DNA from: Bdellovibrio sp. ZAP7
GTDB taxonomy: Bacteria > Bdellovibrionota_B > Oligoflexia > Oligoflexales > RGVZ01
NCBI GenBank assembly: GCA_945900755.1
Contig: CAMDKS010000008.1
Coordinates: 1-64,000 of the forward strand
Length of the DNA: 64,000 nt
Direction of reading: 5' to 3'
Within the stretch, counting starts at the first letter, position 1; each line of letters begins with the position of its first letter. Made by a program: the position numbers and the translations under genes. The notes below the pieces were generated by a model. That model searched no databases and was not told the DNA's origin. It was given only the letters and a program-made list of their open reading frames with translations. Shown piece by piece: positions 16,967 to 26,323 of the stretch.

Positions 16967-18598
16967 ATGTCTAATGGAATCTATACGTCTCCGGTCCCCG
17001 TCAACGAGCCAATCAAGTCCTATGCACCAGGATCTTCGGAAAAAATCGAAGTTAAAAAAGAGCTTGCAGCTCTAAGTTCCATGGTCACAAAAATTCCGTT
17101 GGTTATCGGCGGCGAGCATTTTTACACGTCAGAAACGAACCCCGTTATTTGTCCTCATAACAAATCCCAAATTATTGCCCAGTGTTCGATCGCAGGTGCC
17201 AAAGAGGCGAAGATGGCGATTGACGCCTGCGCCAAGTCTCGCAAACAGTGGGCGAGTCTGCCGTGGGAGGATCGGGCTGCGGTTTTTCTGAAGGCTGCCG
17301 ACTTGCTTACCACAAAATATCGTCCACTTATGAATGCGGCGACGATGCTCGGACAAAGTAAAAACATTTTCCAAGCAGAAATTGATGCCGCCGTCGAGCT
17401 CATCGATTTTTTCCGATTCAATGTGCATTTTGCGGAACAAATATACCGTACTCAGCCTATCTCTCCTGCGGGCCAGTGGAATCGCCTTTCGGCACGGGGT
17501 CTTGAAGGTTTTGTCTATGCGATCGCACCGTTTAATTTTACGTCGATCTCCATAAACCTCGCCGCTGCTCCAGCCCTGATGGGATGTGCGGTTCTTTGGA
17601 AGCCACCAGCTACTGGGGCTTTGTCCTCTTGGATTGGGATGCAAATTTTGGAGGAGGCAGGACTGCCTCCTGGTATTATTAATTTTCTACCGGGAAATTC
17701 TAAAGAAATTTCAAGCATTGCGCTGAATCACCCGGATCTCGCAGGAATTCACTTCACAGGTTCTACAAATACGTTTCACATGCTTTGGCAGACCGTGGGT
17801 CAAAATCTGTCGAGCTATAGGGCCTACCCGCGAATGGTTGGTGAGACTGGCGGAAAGAACTTTGTGTTTGCTCATCCGTCCGCAGATGTTGATATGCTGG
17901 TTGTGGCGTTAGTGCGAGGAGCATTTGAATATCAAGGACAAAAATGTTCGGCGGCTTCGAGGGCTTATATTCCAAAAAGTCTTTGGCCAAAGGTCAAAGA
18001 AAAACTAGTCGCGATGACCAATGGTCTAAAAATGGGTGGAGCCGATGATTTTACAAATTTTGTAAATGCCGTCATCGATGAAAAATCGTTTACCAAAATT
18101 AAAAGCTTCATTGACCAGGCAAATTCCAGTAACAGTTGTAAAGTAATTGCCGGTGGACAGTGTGATTCGTCGAAGGGATTTTTTATCCGTCCGACAATCA
18201 TCGAAACCACCGACGCAAAAGCAAAAACAATGGTGGAAGAAATTTTTGGGCCCGTTCTGACCGTCTATCCATACGAGGATCATGCTTTTGAGGCAACGAT
18301 GGCGATCTGCGACGAGTCGACCCCGTATGCTTTGACGGGAGCTATTTTTGCAAAAAGCCGGCACACAATCAATCAAATGACGTCTGCTCTAGAAAATGCG
18401 GCCGGCAACTTCTACATCAACGACAAGCCTACCGGTGCGGTGGTTGGGCAACAGCCCTTTGGCGGTGCTCGAGCCTCGGGAACAAACGACAAGGCGGGTT
18501 CGGTCTATAATTTACTGCGGTGGGTAAACCACCGAACCATTAAAGAAAATTTCCTCCCGATCGTTGATCATCGCTACCCATTTATGGCGGAATCGTGA
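16967..18598 (+). CDS. pruA: L-glutamate gamma-semialdehyde (P5C) dehydrogenase
   Basis: A 543-residue aldehyde dehydrogenase that oxidises glutamate semialdehyde to glutamate with NAD+, the second step of proline breakdown. It is of the monofunctional, mitochondrial ALDH4A1-like type: the N-terminal PVNEPIKSYAPGS motif, APFNFTSI, general base Glu293 in MVGETGGKN and catalytic Cys327 in GQKCSAASRAY. The C-terminal PFGGARASGTNDKAG loop is intact. AAGGA lies 7 nt before the ATG. No proline dehydrogenase (putA/prodh) gene is in the window. rlmM overlaps its stop codon by 4 nt. Confidence 0.95.
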   Translation: MSNGIYTSPVPVNEPIKSYAPGSSEKIEVKKELAALSSMVTKIPLVIGGEHFYTSETNPVICPHNKSQIIAQCSIAGAKEAKMAIDACAKSRKQWASLPWEDRAAVFLKAADLLTTKYRPLMNAATMLGQSKNIFQAEIDAAVELIDFFRFNVHFAEQIYRTQPISPAGQWNRLSARGLEGFVYAIAPFNFTSISINLAAAPALMGCAVLWKPPATGALSSWIGMQILEEAGLPPGIINFLPGNSKEISSIALNHPDLAGIHFTGSTNTFHMLWQTVGQNLSSYRAYPRMVGETGGKNFVFAHPSADVDMLVVALVRGAFEYQGQKCSAASRAYIPKSLWPKVKEKLVAMTNGLKMGGADDFTNFVNAVIDEKSFTKIKSFIDQANSSNSCKVIAGGQCDSSKGFFIRPTIIETTDAKAKTMVEEIFGPVLTVYPYEDHAFEATMAICDESTPYALTGAIFAKSRHTINQMTSALENAAGNFYINDKPTGAVVGQQPFGGARASGTNDKAGSVYNLLRWVNHRTIKENFLPIVDHRYPFMAES

Positions 18599-19707
18599 GC
18601 GGGATTGTCATTCATGTAAGACAAGGCTTTGAAGATGATGCTGCAAAAGAATTATCTCATCACCTGACCCTGTGCGGCGTAACCTCACGCACAATGCAGG
18701 CCATTGCCGACTCGGCCATCGTAGTCGTGACGTTGTCGATTGAGGACATGAAGCTTGCACGGTCGCAATTGAAGTTGGCCGATTTAATATTCTCGCGCCA
18801 ATTATTGTGGCTGGCATCGTTTGTCCATCTTCCTGCCGAAGGTGACCGTGTCACGGCATTGATTGACGTGATTAAAGGCCCCTTGTTGGAGATGGCTGGC
18901 GCCAATGCTTTTTCCGGGTTCTTTTTCGAAACCCCTGATACCGATTCCTCCAAGGAGCTGACTGGTTTTTGTAAGTCACTCACGCGGCATGTCGAAAATG
19001 CTCTGAACAAATTAAAACTGACTCCAAAGGGCAAGGGAGCGGCACACCTTCCTAGAGTTCACCTCGTGATGACCTCCAATCAACAAGTTCTCGTGACCCT
19101 TGCTGATGTCGATAATTCTAGTCCTTGGACTATGGGTATTCCTCGTTTGCGATTTCCACCAAGTGCCCCGAGCAGAAGTACCCTAAAGCTTGAAGAGGCG
19201 TTTCATGTGTTCCTGGGACCGGAGCAGATGGCCGATAGATTGGTGGCGGGCATGACGGCCGTTGATCTCGGAGCCTGCCCGGGTGGATGGACGTTTCAAT
19301 TGGTGAAACATCGCATGCAAGTTACGGCGATTGACAACGGAGCCCTTGATGAAAAAATAATGGCGACGGGACTGGTCACCCATTTGCGAGAAGACGCATT
19401 TACTTATAGACCTTACGACACCGTGGACTGGATGGTTTGTGATGTTGTGGAGCAACCGGCGAAAATCACGTCCCTCATGGTGGATTGGATCGTGCGAGGG
19501 CATTGCCGCAATACGATTTTCAATCTAAAGCTACCCATGAAAAAAAGGTATGAGGAGACCGCAAGCTGCCTCAATCACCTTAAAGAGCGATGCCGAGAGT
19601 CGGGGAAAATCGTCGAGATCCGAGCCAAGCAGCTGTACCATGATCGGAAAGAAGTCACCGTTTACGTCACGGTAGCTCCGCTGCCAAAAACAGGACAAAG
19701 CAAATAA
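18595..19707 (+). CDS. rlmM: 23S rRNA 2'-O-ribose methyltransferase RlmM
   Basis: A 370-residue methyltransferase that in E. coli methylates C2498 of 23S rRNA with S-adenosylmethionine. The N-terminal half is a THUMP-like RNA-binding region; the C-terminal Rossmann domain has motif I VDLGACPGGWTFQL followed by VTAIDNGALDE and MVCDVVEQPAKI. The tail with FNLKLPMKKRYEE carries the catalytic Lys of the K-D-K-type enzymes. It starts at GTG 18595, overlapping the pruA stop (GTGA), so translation is probably coupled. Confidence 0.92.
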   Translation: MSGIVIHVRQGFEDDAAKELSHHLTLCGVTSRTMQAIADSAIVVVTLSIEDMKLARSQLKLADLIFSRQLLWLASFVHLPAEGDRVTALIDVIKGPLLEMAGANAFSGFFFETPDTDSSKELTGFCKSLTRHVENALNKLKLTPKGKGAAHLPRVHLVMTSNQQVLVTLADVDNSSPWTMGIPRLRFPPSAPSRSTLKLEEAFHVFLGPEQMADRLVAGMTAVDLGACPGGWTFQLVKHRMQVTAIDNGALDEKIMATGLVTHLREDAFTYRPYDTVDWMVCDVVEQPAKITSLMVDWIVRGHCRNTIFNLKLPMKKRYEETASCLNHLKERCRESGKIVEIRAKQLYHDRKEVTVYVTVAPLPKTGQSK

Positions 19708-19747
19708 AGCGTCAGCTCGCCTAGTATTTTTTTATTTTTTTTAAAAA

Positions 19748-19805
19748 AATGCCGCAATGTGCGGCCATGGATTTGGTAACCATGAATGTTGAATATTGCG
19801 GCATT
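19748..19805 (-). terminator. nested inverted-repeat terminator
   Basis: Outer arms AATGCCGCAAT (19748-19758) and ATTGCGGCATT (19795-19805) pair perfectly; an inner hairpin CATGG/CCATG lies at 19766-19784. Read on the minus strand, a run of seven T follows directly (19743-19749 region), so it ends the lipoprotein transcript from 20612. It also contains an alternative small hairpin GCCGCA-ATG-TGCGGC. Confidence 0.75.
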
Positions 19806-19838
19806 ACAGTTGCTACTACACCTCCATTCTCTCGCGCT

Positions 19839-20612
19839 CTACTCAGTTACCAATCGTGGAACGAATGTGCTTGCGCCGAATTGGTGGCAATACCACGTTG
19901 AGCCTGATGACGGGTAGTAGCACCCTGAAGATTTTGACTCAGCAGGAATTGTAGAAACGTCCGAGGTCGTTGAGACTGTAAAAAGTTTTGCTGCATCATA
20001 CTGTAAGTCAATTTTTGCAACAGCTCCTGGGGCAATTTGAATACTTGAAACAGGAGCTCCCGTGACACCGCAGGATGCGTTCACAGTACTATGTTCTTTA
20101 TCCATGTTACCGCCTTTGTATACGAGTGAATCCACTTTGTCCGCATCAGTGTCTCCATCTTTGCACATACGAATACTCACACTGCTATAAGATCCAGGTG
20201 GCACCGGCCAATTTTGGCTATTTAATTCCGCATTCACTTTTGCTGATGATTGCGCAATATTGAGGTAGGTCTTTATCGAGGAAAGAGAACAGTTTTCCGC
20301 ATTGTAAAAACTCGACATTTTCGCTCTTCCCAAATTGTCTTTTCCATTCTCAAGCTCCCATTTTTGTGGAGCGCAGTCCGGGTTTACCCAAACGGCAATA
20401 TATTTTCCGTCATCTCTGACAAGTTCCACCGATATTATTTTAATTTTCAAGCTGTCGGGCGTAACGAATGTACTACCATCTAGTGAAAGGTCTCCATCAC
20501 CGTGCAGACTCGTTGCTGCGTTGGTCATCTTGACCGACAGACTTGCCGAATCCTCGGATTTTTTGCCGCAAGACAGAGCAATTAACGTTGTTGCTATGTA
20601 CAAAATTTTCAT
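19839..20612 (-). CDS. lipoprotein of unknown function (DUF4382-like possible)
   Basis: A 257-residue predicted lipoprotein. The start at 20612 is set by GGGGGA 3 nt upstream. Lipobox IALSC is followed by GKKSEDS. The mature protein is beta-rich: VTPDSLKIKIISVELVRDDG near the start and GSYSSVSIRMCKDGDTD in the middle resemble carbohydrate-binding-like DUF4382 domains, but I hold that loosely. Several Cys are spread through the mature part (among them DCAP, ENCS, RMCKD, ASCG, SGCYY and WYCH) and may form disulfides. No GLP-RQVFF signature is present, so it is not a member of the three-gene family. A terminator follows. Confidence 0.75.
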   Translation of the reverse strand: MKILYIATTLIALSCGKKSEDSASLSVKMTNAATSLHGDGDLSLDGSTFVTPDSLKIKIISVELVRDDGKYIAVWVNPDCAPQKWELENGKDNLGRAKMSSFYNAENCSLSSIKTYLNIAQSSAKVNAELNSQNWPVPPGSYSSVSIRMCKDGDTDADKVDSLVYKGGNMDKEHSTVNASCGVTGAPVSSIQIAPGAVAKIDLQYDAAKLFTVSTTSDVSTIPAESKSSGCYYPSSGSTWYCHQFGASTFVPRLVTE

Positions 20613-20790
20613 AAGTCCCCCAAATATGTTCATACGCCCATCAATTATTGATGGTCTAAAGAGTTCCTTCGGCTGTTTTATTCAGAACTTTAGTAAATAG
20701 TTATTTCGACCATCCCCCCCCAAAAAAACATATTAAGCATTTAATATCATAGGCTTATAAATTATTAAGCCATGGACGACTGAAGGCTAG

Positions 20791-20925
20791 ATGTACAAAG
20801 CGCTCGTGGTCATTCGCCGAGATTCTTCGCCTCAGGACACAGCCGAAGTTCAGCAGCGGCTGTATAAATCGTTGACTAAGGCGGTCAAGATATGGTTCCA
20901 TGTTTTTAGCCAGCATGTGCATTAA
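20791..20925 (+). CDS. possible small protein in a 371-nt intergenic region
   Basis: The gap 20613-20983 between the divergent lipoprotein and peroxiredoxin genes holds one candidate frame of 44 residues (ATG 20791, start MYKALVVIRRDSSPQ). A weak GAAGG-like site lies about 7 nt upstream. It has no signal peptide and no recognised family. The palindrome GCATTAATGC overlaps its stop (20919-20928). It may be chance. The rest of the gap is AT-rich near 20700-20770 and probably contains the promoters. Confidence 0.25.
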   Translation: MYKALVVIRRDSSPQDTAEVQQRLYKSLTKAVKIWFHVFSQHVH

Positions 20926-20983
20926 TGCGTGTGCCAGTGGTTGGATGAAACGAACGAAAAATAACCTCTAGGAGTATGAAACC

Positions 20984-21568
20984 ATGGGCGTATTAGTTGG
21001 AAAAAAAGCACCAGAATTCAAAGCAATGGCCGTTGTGAATGGTTGTGATTTCAAAGAAATTAAACTGAGTGATTTTGCTGGAAAATACGTAGTTTTATTT
21101 TTCTATCCACTTGACTTCACCTTTGTATGCCCTACCGAGCTGCATGCGTTTCAAGAAAAAGCGGAAACTTTTAAGAAGTTAAATTGCGAAGTGATCGGCG
21201 TTTCCATTGATAGCCACTTCTCACACCAAGCTTGGCTCAACACTCCGCGAACAGAAGGCGGAATCAAAGGCGTTACCTATCCAGTCGTTGCCGACATTCA
21301 CAAAACTATTTCTCGTGACTACGATGTATTGATTCCAGAAGCTGGCATAGCCCTTCGCGGAACTTTTCTAATCGACAAGGCAGGCGTCGTTCAACAACAG
21401 ACGATCAACAACCTCCCTCTTGGTCGTAACGTAGATGAGATGATTCGCCTGGTAGAAGCGTTGCAGTACACCGAAGAGCACGGCGAAGTGTGCCCTGCAA
21501 ACTGGAAAAAAGGCGCTACAGCGATGAAGCCAAACCAAGCTGGCCTCAAAGCTTTTTTCAGCAAATAA
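20984..21568 (+). CDS. typical 2-Cys peroxiredoxin
   Basis: A 194-residue cytoplasmic thiol peroxidase of the AhpC/Prx1 group that reduces hydrogen peroxide and organic peroxides. The peroxidatic Cys49 is in [13 protein letters not shown] and the resolving Cys170 is in [22 protein letters not shown] and [18 protein letters not shown] are family signatures. Length is normal. TAGGAG precedes the ATG. No ahpF or thioredoxin reductase gene is adjacent, so electrons probably come from thioredoxin. Its stop is 7 nt from the convergent lipoprotein stop. Confidence 0.95.
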   Translation: MGVLVGKKAPEFKAMAVVNGCDFKEIKLSDFAGKYVVLFFYPLDFTFVCPTELHAFQEKAETFKKLNCEVIGVSIDSHFSHQAWLNTPRTEGGIKGVTYPVVADIHKTISRDYDVLIPEAGIALRGTFLIDKAGVVQQQTINNLPLGRNVDEMIRLVEALQYTEEHGEVCPANWKKGATAMKPNQAGLKAFFSK

Positions 21569-21575
21569 GTTCTCT

Positions 21576-22517
21576 TTAGAGTGACGGTAAATAGTTCAAA
21601 GGAACACCGTCACCAAAGTCAATTTGAATCAACTTGTAGCCTTTAGTGGCGGTGTCAATATACCAAATGATTGATTGCGGGAGTCCTAAAGCTTTGTTGG
21701 CTTCAGCGCTTCCGAAATCATAGGTTAATTTGACTGCGAGTTCAGCTGCCACGCTCACCTGGCCAGCAACTCCATCGATGGCGACGGTCGCAGGAACCGG
21801 CTCAGCGGTGGCACTCCCCGTCCAAACGGTGCCAACAACAACACTTGGGTCTATGGAGGACGTTACCTTTGCAGTGATGCCTTTCCACGATCTTTTAGAG
21901 CCAAGCTCGGACTTAAGTCTCACAAGATTGGATACGGCTGATGGCGAGATCGGTAGCGGCTTATCCAAGTCCACCGTTACTCTATTTAGCGCACCTCGTT
22001 CGAGTTTTATAGCTGGTTGAAAGGAGCAATAGACTCCTTTCCAGTCTTCGTTTGTTTCGCCCAGTTTTTCGCGAAGTGTAGGCTCCAAAATGTCTGCCGC
22101 GAAGCCAGATGATAGCTTGGCGAGAATTGGTTTCACATCTTGCGAATCAACGACGGGTGTTACTGTTCCGGAAAATGTGGATACTGATCGTGTCATTGAA
22201 TCTTCGAGAATGGCTAAACCATTGATGACCACATTATCTGTTTTGGAAAATAGTCCGCCCAGGAGCACGCTTGTGACGGTCATAGGAATTGGCGTAATGG
22301 CCAATCGTCGAGACGCAAAGTTCACTCCTGGTTTTGATTTGTCAAAACCACACTTGCTAAGGTCAAAGGTGGTCTCAGTTGACGCGTCGCCGTCACCTGC
22401 AGTCTTCGTTGGCCCCGCAGTGCGAGGGGGCGTGCCAGACGAGGGCATTTCTGTGGGGCCACAGGATGCCGTTAATAAGCTAGCAACACATAGGCTGCGA
22501 AATTTGAAGTTTGACAT
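21576..22517 (-). CDS. lipoprotein, third member of the paralogous family
   Basis: A 313-residue predicted lipoprotein. Start 22517 is chosen because GGAGGA lies 8 nt upstream; a frame seven codons longer would include that site. Lipobox LTASC gives Cys near residue 19. Like its paralogues at 3284 and 5681 it has a Thr/Pro/Gly linker, an early CGFD motif, a central beta domain and the terminal GLPQSIIWYIDTATKGYKLI signature. It is the most diverged of the three. An 8-bp inverted repeat (21581-21588/21606-21613) overlaps its 3' end. Two 12-bp direct repeats lie upstream. Function unknown. Confidence 0.8.
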   Translation of the reverse strand: MSNFKFRSLCVASLLTASCGPTEMPSSGTPPRTAGPTKTAGDGDASTETTFDLSKCGFDKSKPGVNFASRRLAITPIPMTVTSVLLGGLFSKTDNVVINGLAILEDSMTRSVSTFSGTVTPVVDSQDVKPILAKLSSGFAADILEPTLREKLGETNEDWKGVYCSFQPAIKLERGALNRVTVDLDKPLPISPSAVSNLVRLKSELGSKRSWKGITAKVTSSIDPSVVVGTVWTGSATAEPVPATVAIDGVAGQVSVAAELAVKLTYDFGSAEANKALGLPQSIIWYIDTATKGYKLIQIDFGDGVPLNYLPSL

Positions 22518-22543
22518 AATACAGTTCCTCCAGTTCATGTCCG

Positions 22544-22586
22544 TTAGGGGATTCGGACCTTTTGCGGGAGAAACTTAGGGGATTCG
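22544..22586 (-). promoter_or_regulatory. 12-bp direct repeats upstream of a lipoprotein gene
   Basis: TTAGGGGATTCG occurs at 22544-22555 and 22575-22586, 31 bp apart (about three helix turns), in the 95-nt gap before the lipoprotein start at 22517. The placement suits a regulator binding twice on one face of the DNA. This is an inference from spacing. Confidence 0.45.
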
Positions 22587-22593
22587 TATAACT

Positions 22594-22619
22594 AGCCTAA
22601 ATTATGGCTTATTTAGGCT
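22594..22619 (-). repeat. inverted repeat spanning the rlmI stop codon
   Basis: AGCCTAAAT (22594-22602) and ATTTAGGCT (22611-22619) are perfect 9-bp arms with an 8-nt loop. The rlmI TAA (22613-22615) lies in one arm. No U-run follows. Confidence 0.65.
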
Positions 22620-23812
22620 TCGATTCGCCTCATCAAAAGCCCTTTTAAATAGAGTGACTCGGGGAACGTGAGCAATGTCGGATGGCATTCTGCTTGGCTC
22701 AAATGCTTGATAATCTGCATATTGGCCTTAGCATCAAGGCTTGCACCGAACACAACTTTTTGAAATAAATCGCGGCTCACCATTCCACTGCAAGAAAATG
22801 TAGCGAGGAGTCCGTTGGGTGTCAGTAGCTGCATGCCCAGCAAGCTTAAATCTTTGTAGCCGCGGCAAGCTCGGTCAATATGAGCTGTGGAGGTTACAAA
22901 CTTCGGTGGATCAAGGATCACCAGGTCAAAGGTTTTACCTTCAGCTTTGAGATCCCGAAGAATTTTGAAAACATCTCCTTTTACAAATTGCTCGTCTTTG
23001 GTGACAAATCCGTTAGCCTCAAGATTTTTTCGTGCGATTTCCAGAGCAGGTCCGCTCTCATCAACATTTATGACATCGACAGCGCCCCCGCGCATGGCTG
23101 ACACTGAAAATCCACCAGTGAAAGAAAAACAATTTAAGATGCGCAGGCCTTTTGCGTATTCTTGAATCACCGCTCGGCTGTCTCTTTGGTCCAAATAAAA
23201 TCCTGTTTTATGCCCGCCCTCGATATCAACAAATAAATTCATACCATTTTCTTGAACCGAAATGGGTCCTTCAGGCAGCGTCCCAAAAACAACCTCAACT
23301 CGCTGAGTAAGGCCTTCCTTTTCTCGGACGGCTTCATCACTGCGTTCGATGATTCCGACTGGTTGGCAAACGTCTTTCAACGTATCAATAATTTCCTGAC
23401 GCCACCGCTCCATCCCTGCTGTAACAATTTGAAACGAGATCCAGTCGCCGTAGCGATCCACAATTAACCCTGGTAACCTGTCAGATTCGTGGGCTACTAG
23501 ACGAGCACAGTTGGTTTTTCCAGAGGTAAAGATCCCGCCGCGACGTGCCACAGACTCCGTAATTCGTCGTCGAATAAACGCTGCATCTATCATCTCAAAA
23601 TCGTTGGTCGTCAAAACTCGCACACGAATCTGCGAGTGTGGATTATAGTAGCCGCGAGCCACGAACTTTTTATCCGCATCCATGACATCCACGGTCATCC
23701 CAGGGACTGGATTTTTCGGCTCCTTGCGAATGGCACCGCTAAAGATCCAAGGGTGGCCTTGGCGTACAGGTTTGTCTTTTCCAGCATTTAGAAAAACGGT
23801 TCCGTGATCCAT
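22613..23812 (-). CDS. rlmI: class I rRNA (cytosine-C5) methyltransferase, RlmI family
   Basis: A 399-residue protein with an N-terminal PUA domain (about 1-75, RQGHPWIFSGAI), a middle segment with RLPGLIVDRYGDW, and a SAM-binding domain: NCFSFTGGFSVSAMRGGA (motif I), VINVDESGPALEIARKNLEANG region and DLVILDPPKF (motif IV) followed by FSCSGMV with the catalytic Cys. E. coli RlmI methylates C1962 of 23S rRNA; the target here is inferred by homology. It is upstream of the third family lipoprotein on the same strand but separated by direct repeats and a hairpin, so is probably its own unit. Confidence 0.9.
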   Translation of the reverse strand: MDHGTVFLNAGKDKPVRQGHPWIFSGAIRKEPKNPVPGMTVDVMDADKKFVARGYYNPHSQIRVRVLTTNDFEMIDAAFIRRRITESVARRGGIFTSGKTNCARLVAHESDRLPGLIVDRYGDWISFQIVTAGMERWRQEIIDTLKDVCQPVGIIERSDEAVREKEGLTQRVEVVFGTLPEGPISVQENGMNLFVDIEGGHKTGFYLDQRDSRAVIQEYAKGLRILNCFSFTGGFSVSAMRGGAVDVINVDESGPALEIARKNLEANGFVTKDEQFVKGDVFKILRDLKAEGKTFDLVILDPPKFVTSTAHIDRACRGYKDLSLLGMQLLTPNGLLATFSCSGMVSRDLFQKVVFGASLDAKANMQIIKHLSQAECHPTLLTFPESLYLKGLLMRRIEA

Positions 23813-24020
23813 GAATGAAATCCCCTACTCTCAAAACTATTTGACCAGTTGTGGAGGACGCAACCTCAATAGCGCCGAACGCCAACTGGGTCGGTTGAAG
23901 ATCCCGCAGCACAACGGTGCAAAAATCGCCGGATTTTGAGTCAACACCAATCAACGAAATAATAGAGATAATTTAACAAAAATTATATTAAATAAATATT
24001 TAAATTAATTGAACGATCAT

Positions 24021-24049
24021 TTGACAAAATGCATTTGCCTCATTAGGCT
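24021..24049 (+). promoter_or_regulatory. putative sigma-70 promoter of the efflux operon
   Basis: A consensus -35 TTGACA (24021-24026) is followed after 17 nt by TAGGCT (24044-24049), a weak -10. The -10 area is a short palindrome TAGG-CTTAT-CCTA, a possible TetR operator. It sits 45 nt before the regulator start. Confidence 0.4.
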
Positions 24050-24093
24050 TATCCTAGTGTTGAAATCTATCGCAGGGGAAATTGTTAAAATCC

Positions 24094-24840
24094 ATGTCCA
24101 TCGCAGCCAGTCAAAAGTCCACAAAAACCACGAGGAAGGCTAAGAGCAAATCTTCAAACAAAGCTTCCATCCAGCCTTCGGACAAGGGCGCGATCACGTC
24201 AAATAAGCAAGCCTCCGCGGCCACGAAAGAGCGGTTATTGGATTCGGCACAAAAGCATTTTAGTAAAAGTGGCTTTGGAGCCAGTAGCGTTCATCAAATC
24301 GCAAGTGACGCTGGCGTTAATGTAAGCCTCATCAGTTATCACTTCGGCGGCAAAGAGGGGCTTTTCAAAACGTGCATCGAACGTGCGGGGATTGACCGGC
24401 AGATCGCAGCTGACCATATTTTAAACGCTGCACCGACGTCCCTAGTCGAAGTTAAACTCAGACTAACCATGTTTGTCGATGCGGTGCTTCTTGATGGAAT
24501 TAATAATCCCGAAATCTTTGCGATTATGCTTCAAGGACTCGAGTGTGATTTTCCAATGATTCAAGAGGTGTATCAACAGACGTTTCACCGTATTTTTAAC
24601 ACTCTGGTTGAGTTTCTGGAGTCTGCGCGAAAAAGAAAAATTCTCGCCGCTTGGGTGGTTCCCGAATTGAGTGTGCATCAGTTAATGGGTGCGATCGTTC
24701 ATACGCTTCGCACGGATGCCATTCGAAAGCGTATGTATAATAATTCGATCACTGATCCTGCGTTTCGAGAAATCGCCCGTGATTATCTCGTGAAGACGTT
24801 TTTAGATGGCCAAGCCAATTCAGCGGAGAGCAGTTTGTAA
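24094..24840 (+). CDS. TetR/AcrR-family transcriptional regulator
   Basis: A 248-residue regulator. The N-terminal 45 residues are Lys/Ser-rich and unstructured, an unusual extension. The helix-turn-helix follows: KERLLDSAQKHFSKSGFGAS, then VHQIASDAGVNVSLISYHFG, the recognition helix with the YHFG signature. The C-terminal part is helical and should bind a ligand. Start: ATG 24094 has GGGGAA 13 nt upstream; TTG 24082 is too close to that site. It heads the TolC-RND operon 55 nt downstream and probably represses it. Confidence 0.88.
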   Translation: MSIAASQKSTKTTRKAKSKSSNKASIQPSDKGAITSNKQASAATKERLLDSAQKHFSKSGFGASSVHQIASDAGVNVSLISYHFGGKEGLFKTCIERAGIDRQIAADHILNAAPTSLVEVKLRLTMFVDAVLLDGINNPEIFAIMLQGLECDFPMIQEVYQQTFHRIFNTLVEFLESARKRKILAAWVVPELSVHQLMGAIVHTLRTDAIRKRMYNNSITDPAFREIARDYLVKTFLDGQANSAESSL

Positions 24841-24895
24841 AGAGTTTTGAAACGTTAAAGAGCAAGAGATATTTAATCTGATAGGAAAAATCGCA

Positions 24896-26323
24896 ATGAA
24901 CAAAAAACGGTTAAGGTGTCTAAGAATTCCCTTCGTACTGCTCATAGCCACTCAGGCGCGTGCAGGAACTCTTACCGTGCAAGCGTATCTTGATCAGGTG
25001 CGAGCTGGCAACGACTCCTATAAGGCTAGTGCCACTGTGGGTGAGGCTGCGCCGAAAAAGGCCGCTGACGCCGAGATGGTCTATGCGCCGACGGTTTTTG
25101 CTACGATTCAATCAGCCGTTGATAAAAAGGAACTAAAGCCAGCATCTCAACGCGGCACTGAAACAGATTACAACTCAGGAGAGTTTGGAATCAGTAAAAT
25201 GTCGTCGTTTGGAACGGCGGCAAAAATTTACTATAAAGGCTCACAAACAACCCTCCGCGGGACGTCGCCAGCTTTTATTCCTCAACCTTCTTGGCGCGAA
25301 ACATCCCCGACCATCGAATTAAGTCATCCACTTTGGAAAAATGCAAATGGTGGGGATCTCGCAAAAACGGTTGCCATTGAGCAGGGAAAAGCACAAATCA
25401 CCGAATTATCGGAGGCGCTCAAGCGGAAAATATCATTGGTTGAAGCTGAAGGAAATTATTGGCGACTGGTTTTGGCGAGAGAGTCCCAACGGGTAGCCCG
25501 AGAAAATTTCGAACGTGCCAACAAAATTATTCAGTGGAATCGCGACCGTGTAAAAAATCAATTGGCTGACAGCGCCGATCTCATTCAAGCGGAGGCCCTT
25601 GGCGAGGTTCGAGAAATCGAGGTTACAATGGCCACAGACGAGGAGAGATCTGCCGCTCACGCACTCAATACTGCGCGCGGCGTCGCATCGTCTGACGTTA
25701 GTGATGAGCTGGTCAAAATCACCCCAGAGCTCATTGCAAAGTTGCCAGTTCCCATAAGAGTGTCAGAGCGGGAGGATTTGAAGGCAAGCATCCAAGCCGA
25801 GCGCCTTAGCGAGCTTGGTGCTGACTTGGCTGGAGGAAAGTATCGACCGTCCCTTGATCTTGTGGCGTCGGGAGCTCTAAACGGACGCGACCAAACCTCC
25901 TATACAAAATCCAACACAGATTCTACCAAAGGAAAACACGCAACCTATATGATTGGTCTTAAATTTAGCGCCCCAATTGGCGGTGAGTCCCTTAGTCGAC
26001 TGCGAGCCGGGTTCTTAAAGGACCAGGAAGCGGCGTCCCTGACAGTGGCCCGCAAGCGCTACGAAAACGACCGAGAGTGGAGCGACCTTGGCAGGCGACT
26101 CAATGAAAGTCGTTCACGCCTCGCGCTGACTCAAAAAATTGAAACGACGCAGCTGAGAAAATTAACGGCTGAACGCGAGCGTCAAAAACGTGGGCGTTCA
26201 ACCATGTTTCAGGTCATGCAGTCAGAATCCGACTACGCCACCTCGCAGCTCAGTGTGATTCGTAACAAAGCACAGATTTTGGAAATATTTGCCCGTATGA
26301 AAACTTTTGGAGGTGAGGGATGA
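24896..26323 (+). CDS. TolC-family outer-membrane efflux protein
   Basis: A 475-residue precursor with a signal peptide (about 1-23, ends in ARA). It has the outer-membrane-factor pattern: a long helical half with AEGNYWRLVLARESQRVA and VKNQLADSADLIQAEAL, a beta segment (YRPSLDLVASGAL), and a second helical half with KRGRSTMFQVMQSESDYA. It forms a trimeric channel across the outer membrane and periplasm. Its last codons overlap the RND gene start (ATGA), so the two are translationally coupled. Confidence 0.88.
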   Translation: MNKKRLRCLRIPFVLLIATQARAGTLTVQAYLDQVRAGNDSYKASATVGEAAPKKAADAEMVYAPTVFATIQSAVDKKELKPASQRGTETDYNSGEFGISKMSSFGTAAKIYYKGSQTTLRGTSPAFIPQPSWRETSPTIELSHPLWKNANGGDLAKTVAIEQGKAQITELSEALKRKISLVEAEGNYWRLVLARESQRVARENFERANKIIQWNRDRVKNQLADSADLIQAEALGEVREIEVTMATDEERSAAHALNTARGVASSDVSDELVKITPELIAKLPVPIRVSEREDLKASIQAERLSELGADLAGGKYRPSLDLVASGALNGRDQTSYTKSNTDSTKGKHATYMIGLKFSAPIGGESLSRLRAGFLKDQEAASLTVARKRYENDREWSDLGRRLNESRSRLALTQKIETTQLRKLTAERERQKRGRSTMFQVMQSESDYATSQLSVIRNKAQILEIFARMKTFGGEG

